Origin: Tanypteryx hageni
Taxonomy: Eukaryota; Arthropoda; Insecta; Odonata; Petaluridae
Reading direction: 5' to 3'
NCBI GenBank assembly: GCA_028673005.1
Contig: CM054114.1
Coordinates: 15,935,516-15,999,515, forward strand
Length of the DNA stretch: 64,000 nt
The notes beneath the pieces were generated by a model. That model saw nothing but the letters and a program-made list of their open reading frames with translations, made no database searches and was not told the origin of the DNA. The translations under genes and the position numbers were made by a program. The first letter of the stretch is position 1. Every line of letters starts with the position of its first letter. Below are positions 1 through 12,156 of the stretch, one piece after another.

Positions 1-957
1 CAAATATGTTTAGTTGGTTTTTTATTTGATTCTCTTCCTTTCATATAAAATAAAAATATTAAAACAAGGCATTCCAGTTATCTTGCAAAGATCCTGAGAT
101 ATTCGCCAAATATGTCAACAGACTATATAGTATTAGCGTAAAGGTTAATCATAACAATCTCCATTGAGTTGAAGCTGAGAGTGTAAGAACTGAGCGTAAG
201 GGAATTTAAATCTTATCTACGGTTTTTCTATACATTGTATGTGAAGCGTACAATCGAATTTATTTAAGTAGTGCTTAAGATGGGACGGCATGAGGTGGTA
301 TGGCAAACCAGTCTTAATGAAAATGATCAGAAATCATGCAGATAGTTTTATAAGATCTGAAGATTAATGTATTTTTATTAAAAATATCATAAGCACAGAG
401 AAATAATCTACCCTTAATCGTAAGTATTGTTATTTTGGTATATGAGCATTCATGCAAAGAAGTTTCGTTTAACGATGATTTTTCTTAGAGCGAATTCAAC
501 AACTTCTTATGCACCTTAAAACAAAATGCAGACGTTGTAAACGTCAAGTGTTTTCGGTCTGGTTTTTGAATTAACAGCTAACGATGTTTGAGAATAATAA
601 TATTAGTTTCAATGTGATAAACTAAGAGAAATCATAATTTATTAATCAGGATTAATATTTTTATTCCTAATCGACAGTTACCGATGATTATTTATCTTCG
701 TAGAATTCCAATTTAAAATTCGACATTTGTCGACGATTACGACAGACAGCCATATCGCCTATATGTGTTAACAATTTTTACCGCACTCCCCCCTCCTAAC
801 TTTATTATTTTCATAAGACATTGTTGTGTACGTACATGAATTTCCAATATCAGTATTAAGAAATATTCCATTAATTTAAGATTTTTACCAACAGGAAGCC
901 AAGACATAATATGTAGTAACTTTGCTCTAGTTTTACCCAGGAAAACACAGAAAAATT

Positions 958-1045
958 GTGTTCCTTCGCCAAAAAGTCCCGCGCCAAATGATCCCTGCGC
1001 CGAAATGTCTCTCCGCCGAAAGATCTCCGAGACGAAACGATTACG
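958..1045. repeat. GC-rich minisatellite with a GCCGAAA core (left arm)
   Basis: About five degenerate units of 16-17 bases of the type GCGCCGAAAGATCCCT in otherwise AT-rich DNA. Mirrored at 10440-10527, and present as a diverged direct copy at 14225-14335. Confidence 0.75.
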
Positions 1046-1276
1046 TTGAACTTTTCTAAACCCGCCGGCATTAGCCTACTCTTAATGAAAAGCACCAAGG
1101 CTGGGAACTTGGGGGTTACCACGAAGCACGGCCTATATTGGTGGTAAAACTATTTACCAAACAAATTAAGAGAGAGAGAGAGGGCAACGGCTTAACGTCC
1201 CTTCCAAAGGACGGAACATTGACTTTCCGCGGTCTCCCCAAACCACACTAACAGAGAGCCTTGGAAAAAAACTTAC

Positions 1277-1372
1277 TTTCGCAAGATTCGTTCTAGCTAC
1301 CCTTTCGAGCAGCAGGCGAGTAGCAGCCAACGTCCTAAACACTACACCACCGACAACCTCCCGGAATCCGTG
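1277..1372 (-). CDS. Candidate exon, basic cytoplasmic segment (left arm copy)
   Basis: Mirror copy of 10113-10208, with the same 32 codons and the same donor. Its downstream partner exon, if any, would lie before base 1. Confidence 0.35.
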
Positions 1373-1590
1373 CTTGTATCCGTTATGATATGAATGTAAA
1401 GTAAAATTTTGTAGCAGTAAGGGACATTTGCTCTTAATAAATGAATAGTTATTTGAACAAAAAACGAGCATTTCATATTCACTAGAGACGATTGGACATT
1501 TTTGTTATCAACTGCATAAAATAACCTCTTAGAAGGGTTTTGTAAGATAAGAGAAGTATGTAATTGCCAGTTTAGGCGTATTATACTTAC

Positions 1591-1730
1591 AGGGTCACCA
1601 TCTTCCACACACCACCTCCTCCCGGCGCAATAACGGTTGAAGCGTCCCCAGATCCACCACCCGATGAGGCAGCCGAAGAAAGAAATGACTACCGCAAGGG
1701 TGACGAATACGGGGATACGATCGCTAGACA
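1591..1730 (-). CDS. Candidate exon, transmembrane segment (left arm copy)
   Basis: Mirror copy of the exon at 9755-9894, read leftward, with the same splice borders and the same translation. If transcribed, it belongs to a gene running off the left end of the window. In P1 the two copies are divergent, with their 5' sides towards the spacer. Confidence 0.45.
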
Positions 1731-4727
1731 CTGCAGAGACATAAGAGAAACAATTTAAAATTCAACGTATGTCTACGGCTTATCTCATTATTTGACATTT
1801 TGAACTATTCATAGATTATAAAAAAATTATTTCTGAAAACTATCGTTTGTAATAACTCATTAACTTACTTTGATTGATGTCTATTTCCTTACGGAGGTAA
1901 ATTTTTTGATTGTTTCAAACTAATTGTAAGAAAGATGTTGTGGAAGATCAGATTATATAGTTTCCTGGTTCTGTATGCATTAATAGCCTGTCTTTGTACT
2001 GAGGTCGAAGGTTTCGAAAGATGAAGTCGATCTTCGACGGACACAGTTAACAGAAAAATTGTCCTTGGAAACATATAGATAGGAAAAGATCCAAGTTCAT
2101 GCAAATATCGGGAAAAGAAAAATACTCGAACGTAAGTATTGGCTTGGAAAGCCATCGGAATCAGTTTCAGACAGTAAAGTTGTACCTTGAAAGCATCATG
2201 ACGAGAGAAGCAAAATGTACCGATAAAATTAGGACTAGAATAGCGAAAGCAAAGGCCACTCTTAGTAGAATATAGTATCTTCTACCAATGGGGAATATTA
2301 AGGAAGACGTCCGCAAGAAGAAGTTGATAAAATGAGAAGAATAGGAGGGAAGCATGATCAAAGGCGTGTGTTAGAAGGAAAAAGATGAAGGCAAATGTTT
2401 CAGCTGATGGAAAGAGAACTGTGAAGGCTCGATTAAGCCGGCGGAAAATAGGAGCGTGTGGATTATCAAGACAGACTATGGTTATCGGCATTCCGATTCA
2501 CTAACCACTATCCATTTGAAATAGAAAACTTATGTTTCTTGGCTTTAGTGACGCAGTTCTTTCGTTAATTACAATGTGAACTAACCTTATATTTGGTTGA
2601 AATTCCACTTATCACCTAAGCTAGGCTACGTTCCATGTTCTGAAATATACCAGATTTTCATTAATAATGTTGAAAAGCAATTGAAATTACCTTGTGCACA
2701 CATTCTTAGTTTGGTTTTAAGTCGTTCATGAACAACAATGAACTATCCCGGAATGGAGTGGTTGCCACAACGGCCAACAAAGGCGACGACACAAAAAATA
2801 AATCCTCCATTGTTTGATATAATCAATTTAGAAAAATATAAATTATAATGGCTTTGTCTAAGGTGATCTAATGTCTAACAACTGCTAAAGGATATATCAG
2901 AAGCGATGTCAAGGAAATATGGAATCTGTGATTTACCGATTTATTTTATAATCCGTTGGTAGTAATTAATAGAACAGTCGAAAATTAAATTATTTAAATC
3001 ATACATAACTCTCTTGAGATGAGTAACATTAATATTTAAACTCACTTTCATTCCTTCGTCGTAAATTATTTATTTCTTATTACTTAGTGGGTGTATACGT
3101 AAAGAAGATAAACGTACTTAATTAAGTTAAGAATAATACATTTTCTTTCATTCACAATGCTCGGTAGGCGCAGGAAAGAAAATAAAACGAATTTATATTA
3201 GGTCTTGTTTACTAAAGTTGCTACAAAGATTGTTTTCGTTGACAAAAATAAACAGGAAGAAAAATGGAATACGCAGAGTTTTCAAAGATTTTCTTTATGG
3301 GAAATGCGTATAAAACGTATAGAGTTATTGGTTGTTACTTGAGTTTTTATTTCCGAAACTATAAGTCGTAATTACATATATGGTCTCGCGAACTTTTTTG
3401 TGATGAATGTTATTCTCTATTCGAATAAATTTTTAAATTTATGTATACGTCATAGAATATATGTATTAGAGCAAGGGAGAGAAAATATGGTTTTTTTAAT
3501 TGTTGTTTGCAGATAGAAATGTCGTAACGATCGATGCAAACAAAATTGTGATATTATGCTTGGGATTCTCCCGAATTTTTGTTTGATCTTTGATAGGAGA
3601 AGTTTGAGCTCCTAAAATAGAGCCTGAGTGTCTGTTAGTTGTTAACACTAGGAAATAAAAATTATTTTATTAATATCTGGTATGTTTAAAAAAAACTCTG
3701 GTTCCTATCTCTTCAAGTCTTCATACTTGTCATTCAGTGACGTTTATCCACACGCTTAGTGCAGAAATTATTTTATTAATATCTGGTGTGTTTCAAAAAA
3801 AACTCTGGTTCCTATCTCTTCTAGTCTTCATACTTCAGTGGCGTTTATCCACATGCTTAGTGCAGACCTAAGTTCTTAATAATATTTTATGTATAGGTAT
3901 CAAATGTGCTACCACGCGCCCAGCAATGTAAGTATTTTTATTACATAACATGTTATACTGTATTTGGTAAAGCATTATTTTCTTAACTTTATTGAATTGA
4001 TTTATAAATTATATACAGTTACTACATGTACAAAATGTGAATCAACAAATAATTTTTCTGAATCTGATTCTAACTAGTGTTCCAATGTATGTACCTAAAC
4101 TAAATTACTTTTGTCTTATTCATTTATTGATATTTTAAAATTGTCTTAAATTGTGCCATTGTTATTGTTATTATGTATACAATACATGTGCTACTTACTT
4201 TTTTACCTACTTAATGTTACCTTAAGGGTTTTTTAAATTTTTGATGACACAGTGAAGAAAAATAACTAGTCAGGAAAAAAGACATTTTATTTGAAGGGTA
4301 ACGTAAAATTGTTGTCATTAATGTTGCAATTTCCTATTTATCTTCCAACAATCATGAAGTAGCCATACATATGTTTACCTTTATGTTGCCTTTACGTTTT
4401 GTTATATTTTTTTGTTACTGGCACAGCAGAAATTATTTTTTTTTTCAATGTTTTAAAATATATTTTTTAAGGCAAATATAAAATTTTGTTTTGTAAGCTT
4501 GATCATTTTTAATAATAAAAACTCACTGGCCCAAAAACATGTATAATACGACAAAATTTGAGGAAAATGGCATGGTAGCAAATTTGCCACCACATGTCTG
4601 CCCGTGTCCGAAAATAGGGTGTGCTCGCTGTAGTGTTAAGACAAAGAATTATGTTCTTAATTTTTAAATCCCATTCCTTCAACATCACAGCAACAGCTAA
4701 CACTTAACGATACACTTGTAAGACAGA
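1731..4727. other. P1 left arm, no recognised gene
   Basis: AT-rich sequence with many stops on both strands. It holds the tandem duplication at 3659-3867 and, at 3265-3400, a dispersed repeat (TTTCCGAAACTATAA core) also found next to the candidate gene of P2 at 38150-38270. Short open frames at 1889-2491 are the same in both arms but resemble nothing I know. Bases 2788-2812, on the minus strand, could begin a 34-residue peptide (MEDLFF...); I cannot tie it to an exon. Confidence 0.5.
3659..3867. repeat. Tandem duplication, about 108-base unit
   Basis: Two successive copies of a unit containing AAACTCTGGTTCCTATCTCT and ending CTTAGTGCAGA. The second lacks a few bases (GTCATT). Mirrored at 7618-7826. 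Confidence 0.85.
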
Positions 4728-5757
4728 GTGAAAAAGAAAAAACCAGAAGGTGCAATTAATGATTTTATTCGTGCCATTTGCCATGCTGGATTGAGTCTAA
4801 TAACTTGTGATGGTCCAATAGGTAATTTTGTAAAAGAATATTGTCCTGCAACTAAAACTACGCCGAAATATGATTCGTTACTAAAAAAGTATTTGTCTGA
4901 AGTATTCAATCAACAATTTGCCAAAATAATAGAATCGATAAAGTACTATAAAATAAGCTTTATTATTGATAAAATTCACATTGTTGTAGGACAACCAACT
5001 ATGAGCACATTGTTGACATATTACGATGAAGGTGGACAAGGAAAATCATTTTTTTTATTTAACGTTTCTTTTGTGACTAAGCCAAATAGCGTTACTATTG
5101 CCACAGTTATAAGACGAACAATGGAAAAAATTGCTAAAAAGTGGTTAGATGTTCTTTGTATGGCAACCGACAGTGCTGAATAGATGAAAGCAATGGTTTC
5201 AAATCTTAAAATTGGAGAAAATATGCCTAGTCTACTACATATTACAGACATTTCTCACTTAGTCCATGTTCCCGTAGACAAAGCTAACAATTGTCTGTCA
5301 ATGACTACTGCAAGAAAAATAGTTATTACGCTAGGGACTGTTTTTAAACATTCGCCGAACAATTTGGTAAATACTTAGCTTACCTTAGCATGGGAAAGTT
5401 TAGAAATTATTGGAGTAAAACTCCCTGCTGTCATACCTGTTCATTGCACCAGCTTTTTTGAAAGCTTAAAAATAATTATTGAAATTTGGTCTGGTATACA
5501 TAAATATTTGAAAGATTCAGAAGTGGCTGAAAGTAAAAATATAATAGAAATCATTGAGATAATTGAATCTTTTTGGCAAAATGAATTATACGCTTTACTC
5601 TTATATTAAAAAGAACAATTGACACCAATTATTAATTTACAAAAACAACTTGAAAGAGAAGCTAATTGACCTTATTATCAAACTACAATTAAAGAGGCAA
5701 ATGGAACTCCCTTGGAAATCGCCAGAAACAGGTCAAGTCTTACACACCTTCTAAGAG
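4728..5757 (+). pseudogene. hAT transposase pseudogene, CGGBP1-like lineage (left copy)
   Basis: Transposase remnant of a hAT element whose nearest look-alikes are the hAT proteins that gave rise to vertebrate CGGBP1; the family excises and inserts DNA in the nucleus. The reading frame is open from 4728 to a TAG at 5181, then continues in the same frame to 5376 and onward with more stops. The N-terminal part (AICHAGLSLITCDGPIGNFV, then DSLLKKYLSEVF and FIIDKIH) follows the order of the family: interaction helix, DNA-binding linker, and the start of the RNase H fold, where the usual Asp is followed here by Lys. The part at 5230-5480 (LLHITDISHLVHV, VFKHSPNN, LPAVIPVH) matches the middle of these proteins. 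The C-terminal dimerisation part is absent. The first 215 bases lie in the P1 arm, the rest in the spacer. Broken by at least three stops. Confidence 0.75.
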
Positions 5758-6542
5758 GTGGACATGCTCTATTTTACGTATATTATCTGTAGGGTATGGA
5801 TTTTTCGGGTTAAAAGGGTAAATACCGAGTTTTATTATTTTCCTTTTCATTCAAGTTAAAATCGGATATAAATAAGTTACAGATTTTTTGAGGTTTTAAA
5901 AAGAGTTCAATCTAGGGTAATTTTCGGGTTTTATTATTATATAATTCAGATAAAATTATTTTTAAATAAAAATCTTCTTTAAAAATTTAAAAGTTTTATT
6001 TAGCAATAATTTTTATGATTCACATACAATATCATTTCCATAACCAGTGTGTCTTCAGTAGTATTAATGCTTTCCAGTGTTTGCAAATGACACAAATGGG
6101 AAAATGAACGCTCGACATCACAGCTACCTGTGGGCATAGATAATAGTGTTAAGGGAAACTTAATTAGGATATCGGACTCCAGCATTAACCCAAAACCTAA
6201 TAATGTCCAAATCTTTGTTTAGAGGTGTTGCCTCTAATAAATAGGCAATAAGTTTGGATTAAATCTACTCATCCACATTATCATGTGCCCAAAAATTTGA
6301 CGATAGCACTTGTATCTGGATCATGCAGAGATTTCTTTAAAGGATCTATTATAGATGCCATTTTTCAAAAAGATTTGACAGATGTATTAAGATTTCTGTG
6401 TATTGTAGCAACTTCCAAAAATTCTTTTATAACCACAATGATTTTAGGTGCAATAGATAATATTCTCATGGACTAAGTGAGAAATGTCTGTAATATGTAT
6501 TAGACTAGGCATATTTTCTCCAAAGATTTGGACATTATTAGG
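4943..6542. other. Spacer of palindrome P1
   Basis: A 1600-base stretch between the arms. It is not single-copy: 5202-5268 and 6467-6530 are inverted copies of each other, so the palindrome once reached further in and was then rearranged. It is filled by two facing, differently broken copies of one hAT transposase gene. The non-coding part 5790-5990 repeats the phrase TTTTCGGGTTTTATTATT and is probably the 3' non-coding part of the element. Confidence 0.85.
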
Positions 6543-6757
6543 TTTATCGATTCTATTATTTTGGCAAATTGTTGATTGAATACTTCAGACAAATACATTT
6601 TTAGTAACGAATCATATTTCGGCGTAGTTTTAGTTGCAGGACAATATTCTTTTACAAAATTACCTATTGGACCATCACAAGTTATTAGACTCAATCCAGC
6701 ATGGCAAATGGCACGAATAAAATCATTAATTGCACCTTCTGGTTTTTTCTTTTTCAC
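6000..6757 (-). pseudogene. hAT transposase pseudogene, CGGBP1-like lineage (right copy)
   Basis: The opposing copy of the transposase at 4728-5757. Reading leftward, 6757-6541 gives the N-terminal part, identical in length to the left copy up to the arm edge. The frame is then cut by a rearranged block (6197-6541). At 6185-6000 the C-terminal hAT dimerisation domain appears, with the hallmark LLSMPTGSCDVERSFSHL. This domain has no partner in the left copy, and about 270 bases corresponding to 4943-5205 are missing here. The two copies point at each other and together cover the whole protein, but neither can make it. Confidence 0.75.
6197..6541. repeat. Block bounded by 22-base inverted repeats, apparently inverted
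   Basis: The ends are inverted copies of each other (CCTAATAATGTCCAAATCTT at 6197 and its complement ending at 6541). One end also touches the stretch matching 5202-5268. The block splits the right hAT copy between its N-terminal and C-terminal parts. The simplest reading is an inversion or fold-back repair event inside the spacer; both strands are partly open, so the original coding strand is uncertain. Confidence 0.6.
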
Positions 6758-9754
6758 TCTGTCTTACAAGTGTATCGTTAAGTGTTAGCTGTTGCTGTGA
6801 TGTTGAAGGAATGGGATTTAAAAATTAAGAATATAATTCTTTGTCTTAACACTACAGCGAGCACACCCTATTTTCGGACACGGGCAGACATGTGGTGGCA
6901 AATTTGCTACCATGCCATTTTCCTCAAATTTTGTCGTATTATACATGTTTTTGGGCCAGTGAGTTTTTATTATTAAAAATGATCAAGCTTACAAAACAAA
7001 ATTTTATATTTGCCTTAAAAAATATATTTTAAAACATTGAAAAAAAAAATAATTTCTGCTGTGCCAGTAACAAAAAAATATAACAAAACGTAAAGGCAAC
7101 ATAAAGGTAAACATATGTATGGCTACTTCATGATTGTTGGAAGATAAATAGGAAATTGCAACATTAATGACAACAATTTTACGTTACCCTTCAAATAAAA
7201 TGTCTTTTTTCCTGACTAGTTATTTTTCTTCACTGTGTCATCAAAAATTTAAAAAACCCTTAAGGTAACATTAAGTAGGTAAAAAAGTAAGTAGCACATG
7301 TATTGTATACATAATAACAATAACAATGGCACAATTTAAGACAATTTTAAAATATCAATAAATGAATAAGACAAAAGTAATTTAGTTTAGGTACATACAT
7401 TGGAACACTAGTTAGAATCAGATTCAGAAAAATTATTTGTTGATTCACATTTTGTACATGTAGTAACTGTATATAATTTATAAATCAATTCAATAAAGTT
7501 AAGAAAATAATGCTTTACCAAATACAGTATAACATGTTATGTAATAAAAATACTTACATTGCTGGGCGCGTGGTAGCACATTTGATACCTATACATAAAA
7601 TATTATTAAGAACTTAGGTCTGCACTAAGCATGTGGATAAACGCCACTGAAGTATGAAGACTAGAAGAGATAGGAACCAGAGTTTTTTTTGAAACACACC
7701 AGATATTAATAAAATAATTTCTGCACTAAGCGTGTGGATAAACGTCACTGAATGACAAGTATGAAGACTTGAAGAGATAGGAACCAGAGTTTTTTTTAAA
7801 CATACCAGATATTAATAAAATAATTTTTATTTCCTAGTGTTAACAACTAACAGACACTCAGGCTCTATTTTAGGAGCTCAAACTTCTCCTATCAAAGATC
7901 AAACAAAAATTCGGGAGAATCCCAAGCATAATATCACAATTTTGTTTGCATCGATCGTTACGACATTTCTATCTGCAAACAACAATTAAAAAAACCATAT
8001 TTTCTCTCCCTTGCTCTAATACATATATTCTATGACGTATACATAAATTTAAAAATTTATTCGAATAGAGAATAACATTCATCACAAAAAAGTTCGCGAG
8101 ACCATATATGTAATTACGACTTATAGTTTCGGAAATAAAAACTCAAGTAACAACCAATAACTCTATACGTTTTATACGCATTTCCCATAAAGAAAATCTT
8201 TGAAAACTCTGCGTATTCCATTTTTCTTCCTGTTTATTTTTGTCAACGAAAACAATCTTTGTAGCAACTTTAGTAAACAAGACCTAATATAAATTCGTTT
8301 TATTTTCTTTCCTGCGCCTACCGAGCATTGTGAATGAAAGAAAATGTATTATTCTTAACTTAATTAAGTACGTTTATCTTCTTTACGTATACACCCACTA
8401 AGTAATAAGAAATAAATAATTTACGACGAAGGAATGAAAGTGAGTTTAAATATTAATGTTACTCATCTCAAGAGAGTTATGTATGATTTAAATAATTTAA
8501 TTTTCGACTGTTCTATTAATTACTACCAACGGATTATAAAATAAATCGGTAAATCACAGATTCCATATTTCCTTGACATCGCTTCTGATATATCCTTTAG
8601 CAGTTGTTAGACATTAGATCACCTTAGACAAAGCCATTATAATTTATATTTTTCTAAATTGATTATATCAAACAATGGAGGATTTATTTTTTGTGTCGTC
8701 GCCTTTGTTGGCCGTTGTGGCAACCACTCCATTCCGGGATAGTTCATTGTTGTTCATGAACGACTTAAAACCAAACTAAGAATGTGTGCACAAGGTAATT
8801 TCAATTGCTTTTCAACATTATTAATGAAAATCTGGTATATTTCAGAACATGGAACGTAGCCTAGCTTAGGTGATAAGTGGAATTTCAACCAAATATAAGG
8901 TTAGTTCACATTGTAATTAACGAAAGAACTGCGTCACTAAAGCCAAGAAACATAAGTTTTCTATTTCAAATGGATAGTGGTTAGTGAATCGGAATGCCGA
9001 TAACCATAGTCTGTCTTGATAATCCACACGCTCCTATTTTCCGCCGGCTTAATCGAGCCTTCACAGTTCTCTTTCCATCAGCTGAAACATTTGCCTTCAT
9101 CTTTTTCCTTCTAACACACGCCTTTGATCATGCTTCCCTCCTATTCTTCTCATTTTATCAACTTCTTCTTGCGGACGTCTTCCTTAATATTCCCCATTGG
9201 TAGAAGATACTATATTCTACTAAGAGTGGCCTTTGCTTTCGCTATTCTAGTCCTAATTTTATCGGTACATTTTGCTTCTCTCGTCATGATGCTTTCAAGG
9301 TACAACTTTACTGTCTGAAACTGATTCCGATGGCTTTCCAAGCCAATACTTACGTTCGAGTATTTTTCTTTTCCCGATATTTGCATGAACTTGGATCTTT
9401 TCCTATCTATATGTTTCCAAGGACAATTTTTCTGTTAACTGTGTCCGTCGAAGATCGACTTCATCTTTCGAAACCTTCGACCTCAGTACAAAGACAGGCT
9501 ATTAATGCATACAGAACCAGGAAACTATATAATCTGATCTTCCACAACATCTTTCTTACAATTAGTTTGAAACAATCAAAAAATTTACCTCCGTAAGGAA
9601 ATAGACATCAATCAAAGTAAGTTAATGAGTTATTACAAACGATAGTTTTCAGAAATAATTTTTTTATAATCTATGAATAGTTCAAAATGTCAAATAATGA
9701 GATAAGCCGTAGACATACGTTGAATTTTAAATTGTTTCTCTTATGTCTCTGCAG
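6758..9754. other. P1 right arm, no recognised gene
   Basis: Mirror of 1731-4727, with the same short uninformative open frames at 8994-9596 and the possible 34-codon frame starting ATGGAG at 8674. Nothing here supports a gene by itself. Confidence 0.5.
7618..7826. repeat. Tandem duplication (mirror copy)
   Basis: P1 right-arm partner of 3659-3867, in reverse complement, with the same two-unit structure. Confidence 0.85.
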
Positions 9755-9894
9755 TGTCTAGCGATCGTATCCCCGTATTCGTCACCCTTGCGGTAGTCAT
9801 TTCTTTCTTCGGCTGCCTCATCGGGTGGTGGATCTGGGGACGCTTCAACCGTTATTGCGCCGGGAGGAGGTGGTGTGTGGAAGATGGTGACCCT
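9755..9894 (+). CDS. Candidate exon encoding a transmembrane segment
   Basis: A 140-base exon-like stretch, richer in GC than its surroundings. It is preceded by a pyrimidine tract and CTCTGCAG and followed by the strong donor GTAAGT. It starts with the last two bases of a codon and ends on a codon boundary. The peptide has a hydrophobic stretch of about 20 residues (IPVFVTLAVVISFFGCLIGW) followed by a basic, tryptophan- and cysteine-containing part (WIWGRFNRYCAGRRW). It looks like a single-pass membrane anchor with a cytoplasmic basic flank. I do not recognise the protein. The next in-phase candidates downstream are 10113-10208, then either 13211-13393 or 16967-17023. Confidence 0.5.
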
Positions 9895-10112
9895 GTAAGT
9901 ATAATACGCCTAAACTGGCAATTACATACTTCTCTTATCTTACAAAACCCTTCTAAGAGGTTATTTTATGCAGTTGATAACAAAAATGTCCAATCGTCTC
10001 TAGTGAATATGAAATGCTCGTTTTTTGTTCAAATAACTATTCATTTATTAAGAGCAAATGTCCCTTACTGCTACAAAATTTTACTTTACATTCATATCAT
10101 AACGGATACAAG

Positions 10113-10208
10113 CACGGATTCCGGGAGGTTGTCGGTGGTGTAGTGTTTAGGACGTTGGCTGCTACTCGCCTGCTGCTCGAAAGGGTAGCTAGAACGAATC
10201 TTGCGAAA
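10113..10208 (+). CDS. Candidate exon, basic segment after the transmembrane exon
   Basis: Ninety-six bases, 32 codons in phase 0 at both ends, so compatible with direct splicing from 9755-9894. The donor GTAAGT is strong; the acceptor (ATAACGGATACAAG) is weak. The peptide begins HGFREVVGGVVFRTLAATRL and ends ERVARTNLAK. The first 19 bases resemble the LINE reverse transcriptase sequence at 14437, but the similarity stops at once, so I treat it as chance. Without transcript evidence this exon is tentative. Confidence 0.38.
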
Positions 10209-10439
10209 GTAAGTTTTTTTCCAAGGCTCTCTGTTAGTGTGGTTTGGGGAGACCGCGGAAAGTCAATGTTCCGTCCTTTGGAAGGGACGTTAAGCCGTTG
10301 CCCTCTCTCTCTCTCTTAATTTGTTTGGTAAATAGTTTTACCACCAATATAGGCCGTGCTTCGTGGTAACACCCAAGTTCCCAGCCTTGGTGCTTTTCAT
10401 TAAGAGTAGGCTAATGCCGGCGGGTTTAGAAAAGTTCGA

Positions 10440-10527
10440 CGTAATCGTTTCGTCTCGGAGATCTTTCGGCGGAGAGACATTTCGGCGCAGGGATCATTCG
10501 GCGCGGGACTTTTTGGCGAAGGAACAC
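10440..10527. repeat. GC-rich minisatellite (right arm)
   Basis: Mirror of 958-1045 with two codon-level differences, one of the few places where the P1 arms visibly differ. Confidence 0.75.
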
Positions 10528-11897
10528 AATTTTTCTGTGTTTTCCTGGGTAAAACTAGAGCAAAGTTACTACATATTATGTCTTGGCTTCCTGTTGGTAA
10601 AAATCTTAAATTAATGGAATATTTCTTAATACTGATATTGGAAATTCATGTACGTACACAACAATGTCTTATGAAAATAATAAAGTTAGGAGGGGGGAGT
10701 GCGGTAAAACTTGTTAACACATATAGGCGATATGGCTGTCTGTCGTAATCGTCGACAAATGTCGAATTTTAAATTGGAATTCTACGAAGATAAATAATCA
10801 TCGGTAACTGTCGATTAGGAATAAAAATATTAATCCTGATTAATAAATTATGATTTCTCTTAGTTTATCACATTGAAACTAATATTATTATTCTCAAACA
10901 TCGTTAGCTGTTAATTCAAAAACCAGACCGAAAACACTTGACGTTTACAACGTCTGCATTTTGTTTTAAGGTCACTGGTGCATAAGGAGTTGTTGAATTC
11001 GCTCTAAGAAAAATCATCGTTAAACGAAACTTCTTTGCATGAATGCTCATATACCAAAATAACAATACTTACGATTAAGGGTAGATTATTTCTCTGTGCT
11101 TATGATATTTTTAATAAAAATACATTAATCTTCAGATCTTATAAAACTATCTGCATGATTTCTGATCATTTTCATTAAGACTGGTTTGCCATACCACCTC
11201 ATGCCGTCCCATCTTAAGCACTACTTAAATAAATTCGATTGTACGCTTCACATACAATGTATAGAAAAACCGTAGATAAGATTTAAATTCCCTTACGCTC
11301 AGTTCTTACACTCTCAGCTTCAACTCAATGGAGATTGTTATGATTAACCTTTACGCTAATACTATATAGTCTGTTGACATATTTGGCGAATATCTCAGGA
11401 TCTTTGCAAGATAACTGGAATGCCTTGTTTTAATATTTTTATTTAATATGAAAGGAAGAGAATCAAATAAAAAACCAACTAAACATATTTGAAGGAAAAT
11501 AGCAATTCCAAAGTGACGACAAAACCTAAAAATGCTATACTTCTTCAATATAACGTAGTTTCTTATGATTACGGTGACATCTCTGAACGAATGATAAACC
11601 ATTCGTAAAAGAAAAGAATTTAATTTTTCTAACAAACCAAGTTCGAATCCGTGCTGAGGTAGCGTAAAAATAGGTTTATAAATGCGAATAAGCTTATTTT
11701 TCCAAGGATCAACTATGGATAATTTTAATTACGCTAGGAAAAAACTCAGCACTTTTAAAAGGAAATTAAAAATTGAATTGGCTTTACGCATTGAATTATA
11801 AGTAAGGACCTCATAAACAGATATTTACTTTGATGTAATCGAGATGCAAACCATAACACTAAGCTTTCTCCTTGCGATATGATCTGTTTTTCTCGAT

Positions 11898-12155
11898 GCT
11901 CCTGTTACTCACATAGTCTACTTTTGGCTCTTCCTTTCCGTTCGTTCTTCGTTTGTATTTTTTTTGTTTTTGTGATTCATTCTTTGTCCTCACTTTTATT
12001 AACACCAGTATAGCATACCACATCCAACTTTGCAACCTCATACAATGCTTATTTAATATTAATTAATAATGTTATTAATAATTTCGACCATCTTCCCCAT
12101 AACCTTCCCACCGCTAATCCTTACTAATTTCCGTAGTGTAGTTAAATATTGCTCA
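11898..12155 (+). repeat. Direct repeat, first copy (about 255 bases)
   Basis: From CTCCTGTTACTCACATA to the TAAATATTGCTCATT end, this stretch is repeated at 12390-12645 with scattered differences. The two copies are separated by the dispersed repeat 12157-12392, so the block looks like a tandem duplication of about 491 bases or two copies meeting at that repeat. Confidence 0.85.
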
Positions 12156-12156
12156 T

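Larger units (their letters stand above)
1..4942. repeat. Left arm of palindrome P1
   Basis: This arm is the near-perfect reverse complement of 6543-11491. Paired positions add to about 11485; this shifts to about 11492 outside base 520 because the right arm has 7 extra bases near 10972. Substitutions are seen near 767, 1047 and 1113, so the arms are close but not identical. The match is still running at base 1, so the outer end lies outside the window. It carries leftward copies of the two exons described at 9755 and 10113. Confidence 0.97.
6543..11491. repeat. Right arm of palindrome P1
   Basis: Reverse complement of the left arm. The inner edge is sharp: matching stops after TTTATCGATTC at 6543, paired with 4942. 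The outer edge cannot be fixed because the partner of anything beyond 11491 lies before base 1. The translations of the exon-bearing stretches are the same in both arms, while the GC-rich repeat near 10440-10530 carries two codon differences. Confidence 0.97.

Noticed and set aside
1889..2491. Three short open frames present in both P1 arms (also 8994-9596)
   Set aside because: Identity between arms follows from the duplication, not selection; no motifs, no splice borders.
10107..10130. Match of ATACAAGCACGGATTCCGG to the LINE reverse transcriptase box at 14437
   Set aside because: The similarity stops after about 19 bases on both nucleotide and protein level, and orientation relative to the surrounding shared repeats differs; treated as chance.
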